NCBI RefSeq assembly: GCF_015706575.1
Contig: NW_024037051.1
Span: forward strand, 18,061,153 to 18,125,152
DNA length: 64,000 nt
Source: Patiria miniata
Lineage: Eukaryota; Echinodermata; Asteroidea; Valvatida; Asterinidae
Direction: 5' to 3'
A model generated the notes under the pieces. That model saw only the letters and a program-made list of their open reading frames with translations, did no database searches and was not told the origin of the DNA. Numbering within the stretch: position 1 is the first letter of the stretch; each line of letters begins with the position of its first letter. Both the position numbers and the translations under genes were made by a program. Of the stretch, positions 1 through 12,316 are shown one piece after another.

Positions 1-3000
1 ACAACGTAGAGTTTGTCTAGAATTTCCTATGTTAAGGTAGTTTTTGATCGAGACATAGAGAGGCGGTGTTGCATGGCGCTGACAAGCCTTGCTATGGCAT
101 GTACTGCACAAAACGCAACTAGCGGGTGTGAGTGACTACGTCTTGCATTTTCTCGACAAGTCTTGGGTCTAAAGACTTGCTTGTTTTTGCAGGTTGTAGA
201 GCTAATCAGCAGCTTCCGAACAACGTAGAGTTTGTCTAGAATTTCCTATGTTAAGGTAGTTTTTGATCGAGACATAGAGAGGCGGTGTTGCATGGCGCTG
301 ACAAGCCTTGCTATGGCATGTACTGCACAAAACGCAACTAGCGGGTGTGAGTGACTACGTCTTGCATTTTCTCAACAAGTCTTGGGTCTAAAGACTTGCT
401 TGTTTTTGCAGGTTGTAGAGCTAATCAGCAGCTTCCGAACAACGTAGAGTTTGTCTAGAATTTCTATGTTAAGGTAGTTTTTGATCGAGACATAGAGAGG
501 CGGTGTTGCATGGCGCTGACAAGCCTTGCTATGGCATGTACTGCACAAAACGCAACTAGCGGGTGTGAGTGACTACGTCTTGCATTTTCTCAACAAGTCT
601 TGGGTCTAAAGACTTGCTTGTTTTTGCAGGTTGTAGAGCTAATCAGCAGCTTCCGAACAACGTAGAGTTTGTCTAGAATTTCCTATGTTAAGGTAGTTTT
701 TGATCGAGACATAGAGAGGCGGTGTTGCATGGCGCTGACAAGCCTTGCTATGGCATGTACTGCACAAAACGCAACTAGCGGGTGTGAGTGACTACGTCTT
801 GCATTTTCTCGACAAGTCTTGGGTCTAAAGACTTGCTTGTTTTTGCAGGTTGTAGAGCTAATCAGCAGCTTCCGAACAACGTAGAGTTTGTCTAGAATTT
901 CCTATGTTAAGGTAGTTTTTGATCGAGACATAGAGAGGCGGTGTTGCATGGCGCTGACAGGCCTTGCTATGGCATGTACTGCACAAAACGCAACTAGCGG
1001 GTGTGAGTGACTACGTCTTGCATTTTCTCAACAAGTCTTGGGTCTAAAGACTTGCTTGTTTTGCAGGTTGTAGAGCTAATCAGCAGCTTCCGAACAACGT
1101 AGAGTTTGTCTAGAATTTTTATGTTAAGGTAGTTTTTGATCGAGACATAGAGAGGCGGTGTTGCATGGCGCTGACAAGCCTTGCTATGGCATGTACTGCA
1201 CAAAACGCAACTAGCGGGTGTGAGTGACTACGTCTTGCATTTTCTCGACAAGTCTTGGGTCTAAAGACTTGCTTGTTTTTGCAGGTTGTAGAGCTAATCA
1301 GCAGCTTCCGAACAACGTAGAGTTTGTCTAGAATTTCCTATGTTAAGGTAGTTTTTGATCGAGACATAGAGAGGCGGTGTTGCATGGCGCTGACAGGCCT
1401 TGCTATGGCATGTACTGCACAAAACGCAACTAGCGGGTGTGAGTGACTACGTCTTGCATTTTCTCGACAAGTCTTGGGTCTAAAGACTTGCTTGTTTTTG
1501 CAGGTTGTAGAGCTAATCAGCAGCTTCCGAACAACGTAGAGTTTGTCTAGAATTTCCTATGTTAAGGTAGTTTTTGATCGAGACATAGAGAGGCGGTGTT
1601 GCATGGCGCTGACAGCCTTGCTATGGCATGTACTGCACAAAACGCAACTAGCGGGTGTGAGTGACTACGTCTTGCATTTTCTCAACAAGTCTTGGGTCTA
1701 AAGACTTGCTTGTTTTTGCAGGTTGTAGAGCTAATCAGCAGCTTCCGAACAACGTAGAGTTTGTCTAGAATTTTTATGTTAAGGTAGTTTTTGATCGAGA
1801 CATAGAGAGGCGGTGTTGCATGGCGCTGACAAGCCTTGCTATGGCATGTACTGCACAAAACGCAACTAGCGGGTGTGAGTGACTACGTCTTGCATTTTCT
1901 CCACAAGTCTTGGGTCTAAAGACTTGCTTGTTTTTGCAGGTTGTAGAGCTAATCAGCAGCTTCCGAACAACGTAGAGTTTGTCTAGAATTTCTATGTTAA
2001 GGTAGTTTTTGATCGAGACATAGAGAGGCGGTGTTGCATGGCGCTGACAAGCCTTGCTATGGCATGTACTGCACAAAACGCAACTAGCGGGTGTGAGTGA
2101 CTACGTCTTGCATTTTCTCGACAAGTCTTGGGTCTAAAGACTTGCTTGTTTTTGCAGGTTGTAGAGCTAATCAGCAGCTTCCGAACAACGTAGAGTTTGT
2201 CTAGAATTTCCTATGTTAAGGTAGTTTTTGATCGAGACATAGAGAGGCGGTGTTGCATGGCGCTGACAGGCCTTGCTATGGCATGTACTGCACAAAACGC
2301 AACTAGCGGGTGTGAGTGACTACGTCTTGCATTTTCTCAACAAGTCTTGGGTCTAAAGACTTGCTTGTTTTTGCAGGTTGTAGAGCTAATCAGCAGCTTC
2401 CGAACAACGTAGAGTTTGTCTAGAATTTCCTATGTTAAGGTAGTTTTGATCGAGACATAGAGAGGCGGTGTTGCATGGCGCTGACAAGCCTTGCTATGGC
2501 ATGTACTGCACAAAACGCAACTAGCGGGTGTGAGTGACTACGTCTTGCATTTTCTCCACAAGTCTTGGGTCTAAAGACTTGCTTGTTTTTGCAGGTTGTA
2601 GAGCTAATCAGCAGCTTCCGAACAACGTAGAGTTTGTCTAGAATTTCCTATGTTAAGGTAGTTTTTGATCGAGACATAGAGAGGCGGTGTTGCATGGCGC
2701 TGACAGGCCTTGCTATGGCATGTACTGCACAAAACGCAACTAGCGGGTGTGAGTGACTACGTCTTGCATTTTCTCAACAAGTCTTGGGTCTAAAGACTTG
2801 CTTGTTTTTGCAGGTTGTAGAGCTAATCAGCAGCTTCCGAACAACGTAGAGTTTGTCTAGAATTTCCTATGTTAAGGTAGTTTTTGATCGAGACATAGAG
2901 AGGCGGTGTTGCATGGCGCTATGGCATGTACTGCACAAAACGCAACTAGCGGGTGTGAGTGACTACGTCTTGCATTTTCTCAACAAGTCTTGGGTCTAAA

Positions 3001-6000
3001 GACTTGCTTGTTTTTGCAGGTTGTAGAGCTAATCAGCAGCTTCCGAACAACGTAGAGTTTGTCTAGAATTTTATGTTAAGGTAGTTTTTGATCGAGACAT
3101 AGAGAGGCGGTGTTGCATGGCGCTGACAAGCCTTGCTATGGCATGTACTGCACAAAACGCAACTAGCGGGTGTGAGTGACTACGTCTTGCATTTTCTCCA
3201 CAAGTCTTGGGTCTAAAGACTTGCTTGTTTTTGCAGGTTGTAGAGCTAATCAGCAGCTTCCGAACAACGTAGAGTTTGTCTAGAATTTTTTATGTTAAGG
3301 TAGTTTTTGATCGAGACATAGAGAGGCGGTGTTGCATGGCGCTGACAAGCCTTGCTATGGCATGTACTGCACAAAACGCAACTAGCGGGTGTGAGTGACT
3401 ACGTCTTGCATTTTCTCCACAAGTCTTGGGTCTAAAGACTTGCTTGTTTTTGCAGGTTGTAGAGCTAATCAGCAGCTTCCGAACAACGTAGAGTTTGTCT
3501 AGAATTTCCTATGTTAAGGTAGTTTTTGATCGAGACATAGAGAGGCGGTGTTGCATGGCGCTGACAGGCCTTGCTATGGCATGTACTGCACAAAACGCAA
3601 CTAGCGGGTGTGAGTGACTACGTCTTGCATTTTCTCGACAAGTCTTGGGTCTAAAGACTTGCTTGTTTTTGCAGGTTGTAGAGCTAATCAGCAGCTTCCG
3701 AACAACGTAGAGTTTGTCTAGAATTTCCTATGTTAAGGTAGTTTTTGATCGAGACATAGAGAAGGCGGTGTTGCATGGCGCTGACAGGCCTTGCATGGCT
3801 ATGTGTACTGCACAAAACGCAACTAGCGGGTGTGAGTGACTACGTCTTGCATTTTCTCAACAAGTCTTGGGTCTAAAGACTTGCTTGTTTTTGCAGGTTG
3901 TAGAGCTAATCAGCAGCTTCCGAACAACGTAGAGTTTGTCTAGAATTTTATGTTAAGGTAGTTTTTGATCGAGACATAGAGAGGCGGTGTTGCATGGCGC
4001 TGACAAGCCTTGCTATGGCATGTACTGCACAAAACGCAACTAGCGGGTGTGAGTGACTACGTCTTGCATTTTCTCAACAAGTCTTGGGTCTAAAGACTTG
4101 CTTGTTTTTGCAGGTTGTAGAGCTAATCAGCAGCTTCCGAACAACGTAGAGTTTGTCTAGAATTTCCTATGTTAAGGTAGTTTTTGATCGAGACATAGAG
4201 AGGCGGTGTTGCATGGCGCTGACAAGCCTTGCTATGGCATGTACTGCACAAAACGCAACTAGCGGTGTGAGTGACTACGTCTTGCATTTTCTCACAAGTC
4301 TTGGGTCTAAAGACTTGCTTGTTTTTGCAGGTTGTAGAGCTAATCAGCAGCTTCCGAACAACGTAGAGTTTGTCTAGAATTTCCTATGTTAAGGTAGTTT
4401 TTGATCGAGACATAGAGAGGCGGTGTTGCATGGCGCTGACAAGCCTTGCTATGGCATGTACTGCACAAAACGCAACTAGCGGGTGTGAGTGACTACGTCT
4501 TGCATTTTCTCGACAAGTCTTGGGTCTAAAGACTTGCTTGTTTTTGCAGGTTGTAGAGCTAATCAGCAGCTTCCGAACAACGTAGAGTTTGTCTAGAATT
4601 TCCTATGTTAAGGTAGTTTTTGATCGAGACATAGAGAGGCGGTGTTGCATGGCGCTGACAAGCCTTGCTATGGCATGTACTGCACAAAACGCAACTAGCG
4701 GGTGTGAGTGACTACGTCTTGCATTTTCTCAACAAGTCTTGGGTCTAAAGACTTGCTTGTTTTTGCAGGTTGTAGAGCTAATCAGCAGCTTCCGAACAAC
4801 GTAGAGTTTGTCTAGAATTTCCTATGTTAAGGTAGTTTTTGATCGAGACATAGAGAGGCGGTGTTGCATGGCGCTGACAGGCCTTGCTATGGCATGTACT
4901 GCACAAAACGCAACTAGCGGGTGTGAGTGACTACGTCTTGCATTTTCTCAACAAGTCTTGGGTCTAAAGACTTGCTTGTTTTTGCAGGTTGTAGAGCTAA
5001 TCAGCAGCTTCCGAACAACGTAGAGTTTGTCTAGAATTTCCTATGTTAAGGTAGTTTTTGATCGAGACATAGAGAGGCGGTGTTGCATGGCGCTAGGCTT
5101 GCTATGGCTGCACAAAACGCAACTAGCGGGTGTGAGTGACTACGTCTTGCATTTTCTCAACAAGTCTTGGGTCTAAAGACTTGCTTGTTTTTGCAGGTTG
5201 TAGAGCTAATCAGCAGCTTCCGAACAACGTAGAGTTTGTCTAGAATTTTTATGTTAAGGTAGTTTTTGATCGAGACATAGAGAGGCGGTGTTGCATGGCG
5301 CTGACAAGCCTTGCTATGGCATGTACTGCACAAAACGCAACTAGCGGGTGTGAGTGACTACGTCTTGCATTTTCTCACAAGTCTTGGGTCTAAAGACTTG
5401 CTTGTTTTTGCAGGTTGTAGAGCTAATCAGCAGCTTCCGAACAACGTAGAGTTTGTCTAGAATTTTTATGTTAAGGTAGTTTTTGATCGAGACATAGAGA
5501 GGCGGTGTTGCATGGCGCTGACAAGCCTTGCTATGGCATGTACTGCACAAAACGCAACTAGCGGGTGTGAGTGACTACGTCTTGCATTTTCTCGACAAGT
5601 CTTGGGTCTAAAGACTTGCTTGTTTTTGCAGGTTGTAGAGCTAATCAGCAGCTTCCGAACAACGTAGAGTTTGTCTAGAATTTCCTATGTTAAGGTAGTT
5701 TTTGATCGAGACATAGAGAGGCGGTGTTGCATGGCGCTGACAAGCCTTGCTATGGCATGTACTGCACAAAACGCAACTAGCGGGTGTGAGTGACTACGTC
5801 TTGCATTTTCTCGACAAGTCTTGGGTCTAAAGACTTGCTTGTTTTTGCAGGTTGTAGAGCTAATCAGCAGCTTCCGAACAACGTAGAGTTTGTCTAGAAT
5901 TTCCTATGTTAAGGTAGTTTTTGATCGAGACATAGAGAGGCGGTGTTGCATGGCGCTGACAAGCCTTGCTATGGCATGTACTGCACAAAACGCAACTAGC

Positions 6001-9000
6001 GGGTGTGAGTGACTACGTCTTGCATTTTCTCAACAAGTCTTGGGTCTAAAGACTTGCTTGTTTTGCAGGTTGTAGAGCTAATCAGCAGCTTCCGAACAAC
6101 GTAGAGTTTGTCTAGAATTTCCTATGTTAAGGTAGTTTTTGATCGAGACATAGAGAGGCGGTGTTGCATGGCGCTGACAAGCCTTGCTATGGCATGTACT
6201 GCACAAAACGCAACTAGCGGGTGTGAGTGACTACGTCTTGCATTTTCTCGACAAGTCTTGGGTCTAAAGACTTGCTTGTTTTTGCAGGTTGTAGAGCTAA
6301 TCAGCAGCTTCCGAACAACGTAGAGTTTGTCTAGAATTTCCTATGTTAAGGTAGTTTTTGATCGAGACATAGAGAGGCGGTGTTGCATGGCGCTGACAAG
6401 CCTTGCTATGGCATGTACTGCACAAAACGCAACTAGCGGGTGTGAGTGACTACGTCTTGCATTTTCTCGACAAGTCTTGGGTCTAAAGACTTGCTTGTTT
6501 TTGCAGGTTGTAGAGCTAATCAGCAGCTTCCGAACAACGTAGAGTTTGTCTAGAATTTCCTATGTTAAGGTAGTTTTTGATCGAGACATAGAGAGGCGGT
6601 GTTGCATGGCGCTGACAGGCCTTGCTATGGCATGTACTGCACAAAACGCAACTAGCGGGTGTGAGTGACTACGTCTTGCATTTTCTCCACAAGTCTTGGG
6701 TCTAAAGACTTGCTTGTTTTTGCAGGTTGTAGAGCTAATCAGCAGCTTCCGAACAACGTAGAGTTTGTCTAGAATTTCCTATGTTAAGGTAGTTTTTGAT
6801 CGAGACATAGAGAGGCGGTGTTGCATGGCGCTGACAAGCCTTGCTATGGCATGTACTGCACAAAACGCAACTAGCGGGTGTGAGTGACTACGTCTTGCAT
6901 TTTCTCACAAGTCTTGGGTCTAAAGACTTGCTTGTTTTTGCAGGTTGTAGAGCTAATCAGCAGCTTCCGAACAACGTAGAGTTTGTCTAGAATTTCCTAT
7001 GTTAAGGTAGTTTTTGATCGAGACATAGAGAGGCGGTGTTGCATGGCGCTGACAAGCCTTGCTATGGCATGTACTGCACAAAACGCAACTAGCGGGTGTG
7101 AGTGACTACGTCTTGCATTTTCTCGACAAGTCTTGGGTCTAAAGACTTGCTTGTTTTTGCAGGTTGTAGAGCTAATCAGCAGCTTCCGAACAACGTAGAG
7201 TTTGTCTAGAATTTCCTATGTTAAGGTAGTTTTTGATCGAGACATAGAGAGAGCGGTGTTGCATGGCGCTGACAGGCCTTGCTATGGCATGTACTGCACA
7301 AAACGCAACTAGCGGGTGTGAGTGACTACGTCTTGCATTTTCTCGACAAGTCTTGGGTCTAAAGACTTGCTTGTTTTTGCAGTTTGTAGAGCTAATCAGC
7401 AGCTTCCGAACAACGTAGAGTTTGTCTAGAATTTCCTATGTTAAGGTAGTTTTTGATCGAGACATAGAGAGGCGGTGTTGCATGGCGCTGACAAGCCTTG
7501 CTATGGCATGTACTGCACAAAACGCAACTAGCGGGTGTGAGTGACTACGTCTTGCATTTTCTCGACAAGTCTTGGGTCTAAAGACTTGCTTGTTTTTGCA
7601 GGTTGTAGAGCTAATCAGCAGCTTCCGAACAACGTAGAGTTTGTCTAGAATTTCCTATGTTAAGGTAGTTTTTGATCGAGACATAGAGAGGCGGTGTTGC
7701 ATGGCGCTGACAAGCCTTGCTATGGCATGTACTGCACAAAACGCAACTAGCGGGTGTGAGTGACTACGTCTTGCATTTTCTCGACAAGTCTTGGGTCTAA
7801 AGACTTGCTTGTTTTTGCAGGTTGTAGAGCTAATCAGCAGCTTCCGAACAACGTAGAGTTTGTCTAGAATTTCCTATGTTAAGGTAGTTTTTGATCGAGA
7901 CATAGAGAGGCGGTGTTGCATGGCGCTGACAAGCCTTGCTATGGCATGTACTGCACAAAACGCAACTAGCGGGTGTGAGTGACTACGTCTTGCATTTTCT
8001 CAACAAGTCTTGGGTCTAAAGACTTGCTTGTTTTGCAGGTTGTAGAGCTAATCAGCAGCTTCCGAACAACGTAGAGTTTGTCTAGAATTTCCTATGTTAA
8101 GGTAGTTTTTGATCGAGACATAGAGAGGCGGTGTTGCATGGCGCTGACAGCCTTGCTATGGCATGTACTGCACAAAACGCAACTAGCGGGTGTGAGTGAC
8201 TACGTCTTGCATTTTCTCAACAAGTCTTGGGTCTAAAGACTTGCTTGTTTTTGCAGGTTGTAGAGCTAATCAGCAGCTTCCGAACAACGTAGAGTTTGTC
8301 TAGAATTTCCTATGTTAAGGTAGTTTTTGATCGAGACATAGAGAGGCGGTGTTGCATGGCGCTATGGCATGTACTGCACAAAACGCAACTAGCGGGTGTG
8401 AGTGACTACGTCTTGCATTTTCTCACAAGTCTTGGGTCTAAAGACTTGCTTGTTTTTGCAGGTTGTAGAGCTAATCAGCAGCTTCCGAACAACGTAGAGT
8501 TTGTCTAGAATTTTTATGTTAAGGTAGTTTTTGATCGAGACATAGAGAGGCGGTGTTGCATGGCGCTGACAAGCCTTGCTATGGCATGTACTGCACAAAA
8601 CGCAACTAGCGGGTGTGAGTGACTACGTCTTGCATTTTCTCCACAAGTCTTGGGTCTAAAGACTTGCTTGTTTTTGCAGGTTGTAGAGCTAATCAGCAGC
8701 TTCCGAACAACGTAGAGTTTGTCTAGAATTTCCTATGTTAAGGTAGTTTTTGATCGAGACATAGAGAGGCGGTGTTGCATGGCGCTGACAGCCTTGCTAT
8801 GGCATGTACTGCACAAAACGCAACTAGCGGGTGTGAGTGACTACGTCTTGCATTTTCTCCACAAGTCTTGGGTCTAAAGACTTGCTTGTTTTTGCAGTTT
8901 GTAGAGCTAATCAGCAGCTTCCGAACAACGTAGAGTTTGTCTAGAATTTCCTATGTTAAGGTAGTTTTTGATCGAGACATAGAGAGGCGGTGTTGCATGG

Positions 9001-11816
9001 CGCTGACAAGCCTTGCTATGGCATGTACTGCACAAAACGCAACTAGCGGGTGTGAGTGACTACGTCTTGCATTTTCTCGACAAGTCTTGGGTCTAAAGAC
9101 TTGCTTGTTTTTGCAGGTTGTAGAGCTAATCAGCAGCTTCCGAACAACGTAGAGTTTGTCTAGAATTTCCTATGTTAAGGTAGTTTTTGATCGAGACATA
9201 GAGAGGCGGTGTTGCATGGCGCTGACAAGCCTTGCTATGGCATGTACTGCACAAAACGCAACTAGCGGGTGTGAGTGACTACGTCTTGCATTTTCTCAAC
9301 AAGTCTTGGGTCTAAAGACTTGCTTGTTTTTGCAGGTTGTAGAGCTAATCAGCAGCTTCCGAACAACGTAGAGTTTGTCTAGAATTTCCTATGTTAAGGT
9401 AGTTTTTGATCGAGACATAGAGAGGCGGTGTTGCATGGCGCTGACAGGCCTTGCTATGGCATGTACTGCACAAAACGCAACTAGCGGGTGTGAGTGACTA
9501 CGTCTTGCATTTTCTCCACAAGTCTTGGGTCTAAAGACTTGCTTGTTTTTGCAGGTTGTAGAGCTAATCAGCAGCTTCCGAACAACGTAGAGTTTGTCTA
9601 GAATTTCCTATGTTAAGGTAGTTTTTGATCGAGACATAGAGAGGCGGTGTTGCATGGCGCTGACAAGCCTTGCTATGGCATGTACTGCACAAAACGCAAC
9701 TAGCGGGTGTGAGTGACTACGTCTTGCATTTTCTCGACAAGTCTTGGGTCTAAAGACTTGCTTGTTTTTGCAGGTTGTAGAGCTAATCAGCAGCTTCCGA
9801 ACAACGTAGAGTTTGTCTAGAATTTCCTATGTTAAGGTAGTTTTTGATCGAGACATAGAGAGGCGGTGTTGCATGGCGCTGACAAGCCTTGCTATGGCAT
9901 GTACTGCACAAAACGCAACTAGCGGGTGTGAGTGACTACGTCTTGCATTTTCTCCACAAGTCTTGGGTCTAAAGACTTGCTTGTTTTTGCAGGTTGTAGA
10001 GCTAATCAGCAGCTTCCGAACAACGTAGAGTTTGTCTAGAATTTCCTATGTTAAGGTAGTTTTTGATCGAGACATAGAGAGGCGGTGTTGCATGGCGCTA
10101 TGGCATGTACTGCACAAAACGCAACTAGCGGGTGTGAGTGACTACGTCTTGCATTTTCTCAACAAGTCTTGGGTCTAAAGACTTGCTTGTTTTTGCAGGT
10201 TGTAGAGCTAATCAGCAGCTTCCGAACAACGTAGAGTTTGTCTAGAATTTTTATGTTAAGGTAGTTTTTGATCGAGACATAGAGAGGCGGTGTTGCATGG
10301 CGCTGACAAGCCTTGCTATGGCATGTACTGCACAAAACGCAACTAGCGGGTGTGAGTGACTACGTCTTGCATTTTCTCACAAGTCTTGGGTCTAAAGACT
10401 TGCTTGTTTTTGCAGGTTGTAGAGCTAATCAGCAGCTTCCGAACAACGTAGAGTTTGTCTAGAATTTTATGTTAAGGTAGTTTTTGATCGAGACATAGAG
10501 AGGCGGTGTTGCATGGCGCTGACAAGCCTTGCTATGGCATGTACTGCACAAAACGCAACTAGCGGGTGTGAGTGACTACGTCTTGCATTTTCTCGACAAG
10601 TCTTGGGTCTAAAGACTTGCTTGTTTTTGCAGGTTGTAGAGCTAATCAGCAGCTTCCGAACAACGTAGAGTTTGTCTAGAATTTCCTATGTTAAGGTAGT
10701 TTTTGATCGAGACATAGAGAGGCGGTGTTGCATGGCGCTGACAAGCCTTGCTATGGCATGTACTGCACAAAACGCAACTAGCGGGTGTGAGTGACTACGT
10801 CTTGCATTTTCTCGACAAGTCTTGGGTCTAAAGACTTGCTTGTTTTTGCAGGTTGTAGAGCTAATCAGCAGCTTCCGAACAACGTAGAGTTTGTCTAGAA
10901 TTTCCTATGTTAAGGTAGTTTTTGATCGAGACATAGAGAGGCGGTGTTGCATGGCGCTGACAAGCCTTGCTATGGCATGTACTGCACAAAACGCAACTAG
11001 CGGGTGTGAGTGACTACGTCTTGCATTTTCTCAACAAGTCTTGGGTCTAAAGACTTGCTTGTTTTTGCAGGTTGTAGAGCTAATCAGCAGCTTCCGAACA
11101 ACGTAGAGTTTGTCTAGAATTTCCTATGTTAAGGTAGTTTTTGATCGAGACATAGAGAGGCGGTGTTGCATGGCGCTGACAAGCCTTGCTATGGCATGTA
11201 CTGCACAAAACGCAACTAGCGGGTGTGAGTGACTACGTCTTGCATTTTCTCGACAAGTCTTGGGTTAAAGACTTGCTTGTTTTTGCAGGTTGTAGAGCTA
11301 ATCAGCAGCTTCCGAACAACGTAGAGTTTGTCTAGAATTTCCTATGTTAAGGTAGTTTTTGATCGAGACATAGAGAGGCGGTGTTGCATGGCGCTGACAA
11401 GCCTTGCTATGGCATGTACTGCACAAAACGCAACTAGCGGGTGTGAGTGACTACGTCTTGCATTTTCTCCACAAGTCTTGGGTCTAAAGACTTGCTTGTT
11501 TTTGCAGGTTGTAGAGCTAATCAGCAGCTTCCGAACAACGTAGAGTTTGTCTAGAATTTTTTATGTTAAGGTAGTTTTGATCGAGACATAGAGAGGCGGT
11601 GTTGCATGGCGCTGACAAGCCTTGCTATGGCATGTACTGCACAAAACGCAACTAGCGGGTGTGAGTGACTACGTCTTGCATTTTCTCGACAAGTCTTGGG
11701 TCTAAAGACTTGCTTGTTTTTGCAGGTTGTAGAGCTAATCAGCAGCTTCCGAACAACGTAGAGTTTGTCTAGAATTTCCTATGTTAAGGTAGTTTTTGAT
11801 CGAGACATAGAGAGGC
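1..11816 (+). repeat. Satellite A, block 1 (219-bp monomer, about 54 copies)
   Basis: A head-to-tail tandem array. The phrase acaacgtagagtttgtctag begins at 1 and again at 220, and it recurs at about 219 bp throughout. Copies are very similar. They differ at a few fixed spots: G, A, C or nothing after 'ttttctc', 'aatttcctatg' versus 'aatttttatg' or 'aattttatg', and 'gacaagcc' versus 'gacaggcc'. Some differences are homopolymer indels and may be sequencing error. The 219-bp period is divisible by three, so short ORFs recur in register, but each is closed by a stop within a monomer or two and shows no protein resemblance. This block is treated as non-coding satellite DNA, possibly pericentromeric or another heterochromatic array. 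It runs off the left window edge. Confidence 0.97.
2914..2932 (+). other. Satellite A deletion variant (14-bp loss)
   Basis: Here 'catggcgct' runs straight into 'atggcatg', so about 14 bases (gacaagccttgct and one more) are missing compared with neighbouring monomers. The same deletion occurs near 8,357 and 10,094. The lost stretch lies between two copies of 'gct', which fits slippage followed by spread through the array. A different rearranged version of the same spot lies near 5,090. Confidence 0.75.
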
Positions 11817-12316
11817 NNNNNNNNNNNNNNNNNNNNNNNNNNNNNNNNNNNNNNNNNNNNNNNNNNNNNNNNNNNNNNNNNNNNNNNNNNNNNNNNNNNN
11901 NNNNNNNNNNNNNNNNNNNNNNNNNNNNNNNNNNNNNNNNNNNNNNNNNNNNNNNNNNNNNNNNNNNNNNNNNNNNNNNNNNNNNNNNNNNNNNNNNNNN
12001 NNNNNNNNNNNNNNNNNNNNNNNNNNNNNNNNNNNNNNNNNNNNNNNNNNNNNNNNNNNNNNNNNNNNNNNNNNNNNNNNNNNNNNNNNNNNNNNNNNNN
12101 NNNNNNNNNNNNNNNNNNNNNNNNNNNNNNNNNNNNNNNNNNNNNNNNNNNNNNNNNNNNNNNNNNNNNNNNNNNNNNNNNNNNNNNNNNNNNNNNNNNN
12201 NNNNNNNNNNNNNNNNNNNNNNNNNNNNNNNNNNNNNNNNNNNNNNNNNNNNNNNNNNNNNNNNNNNNNNNNNNNNNNNNNNNNNNNNNNNNNNNNNNNN
12301 NNNNNNNNNNNNNNNN
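11817..12316. other. Assembly gap, exactly 500 N
   Basis: A run of 500 undetermined bases of a round, conventional length, so the true size is unknown. Satellite A reads in one orientation up to the gap and as its reverse complement after it. Any reading frame crossing this stretch is meaningless. Confidence 0.99.
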
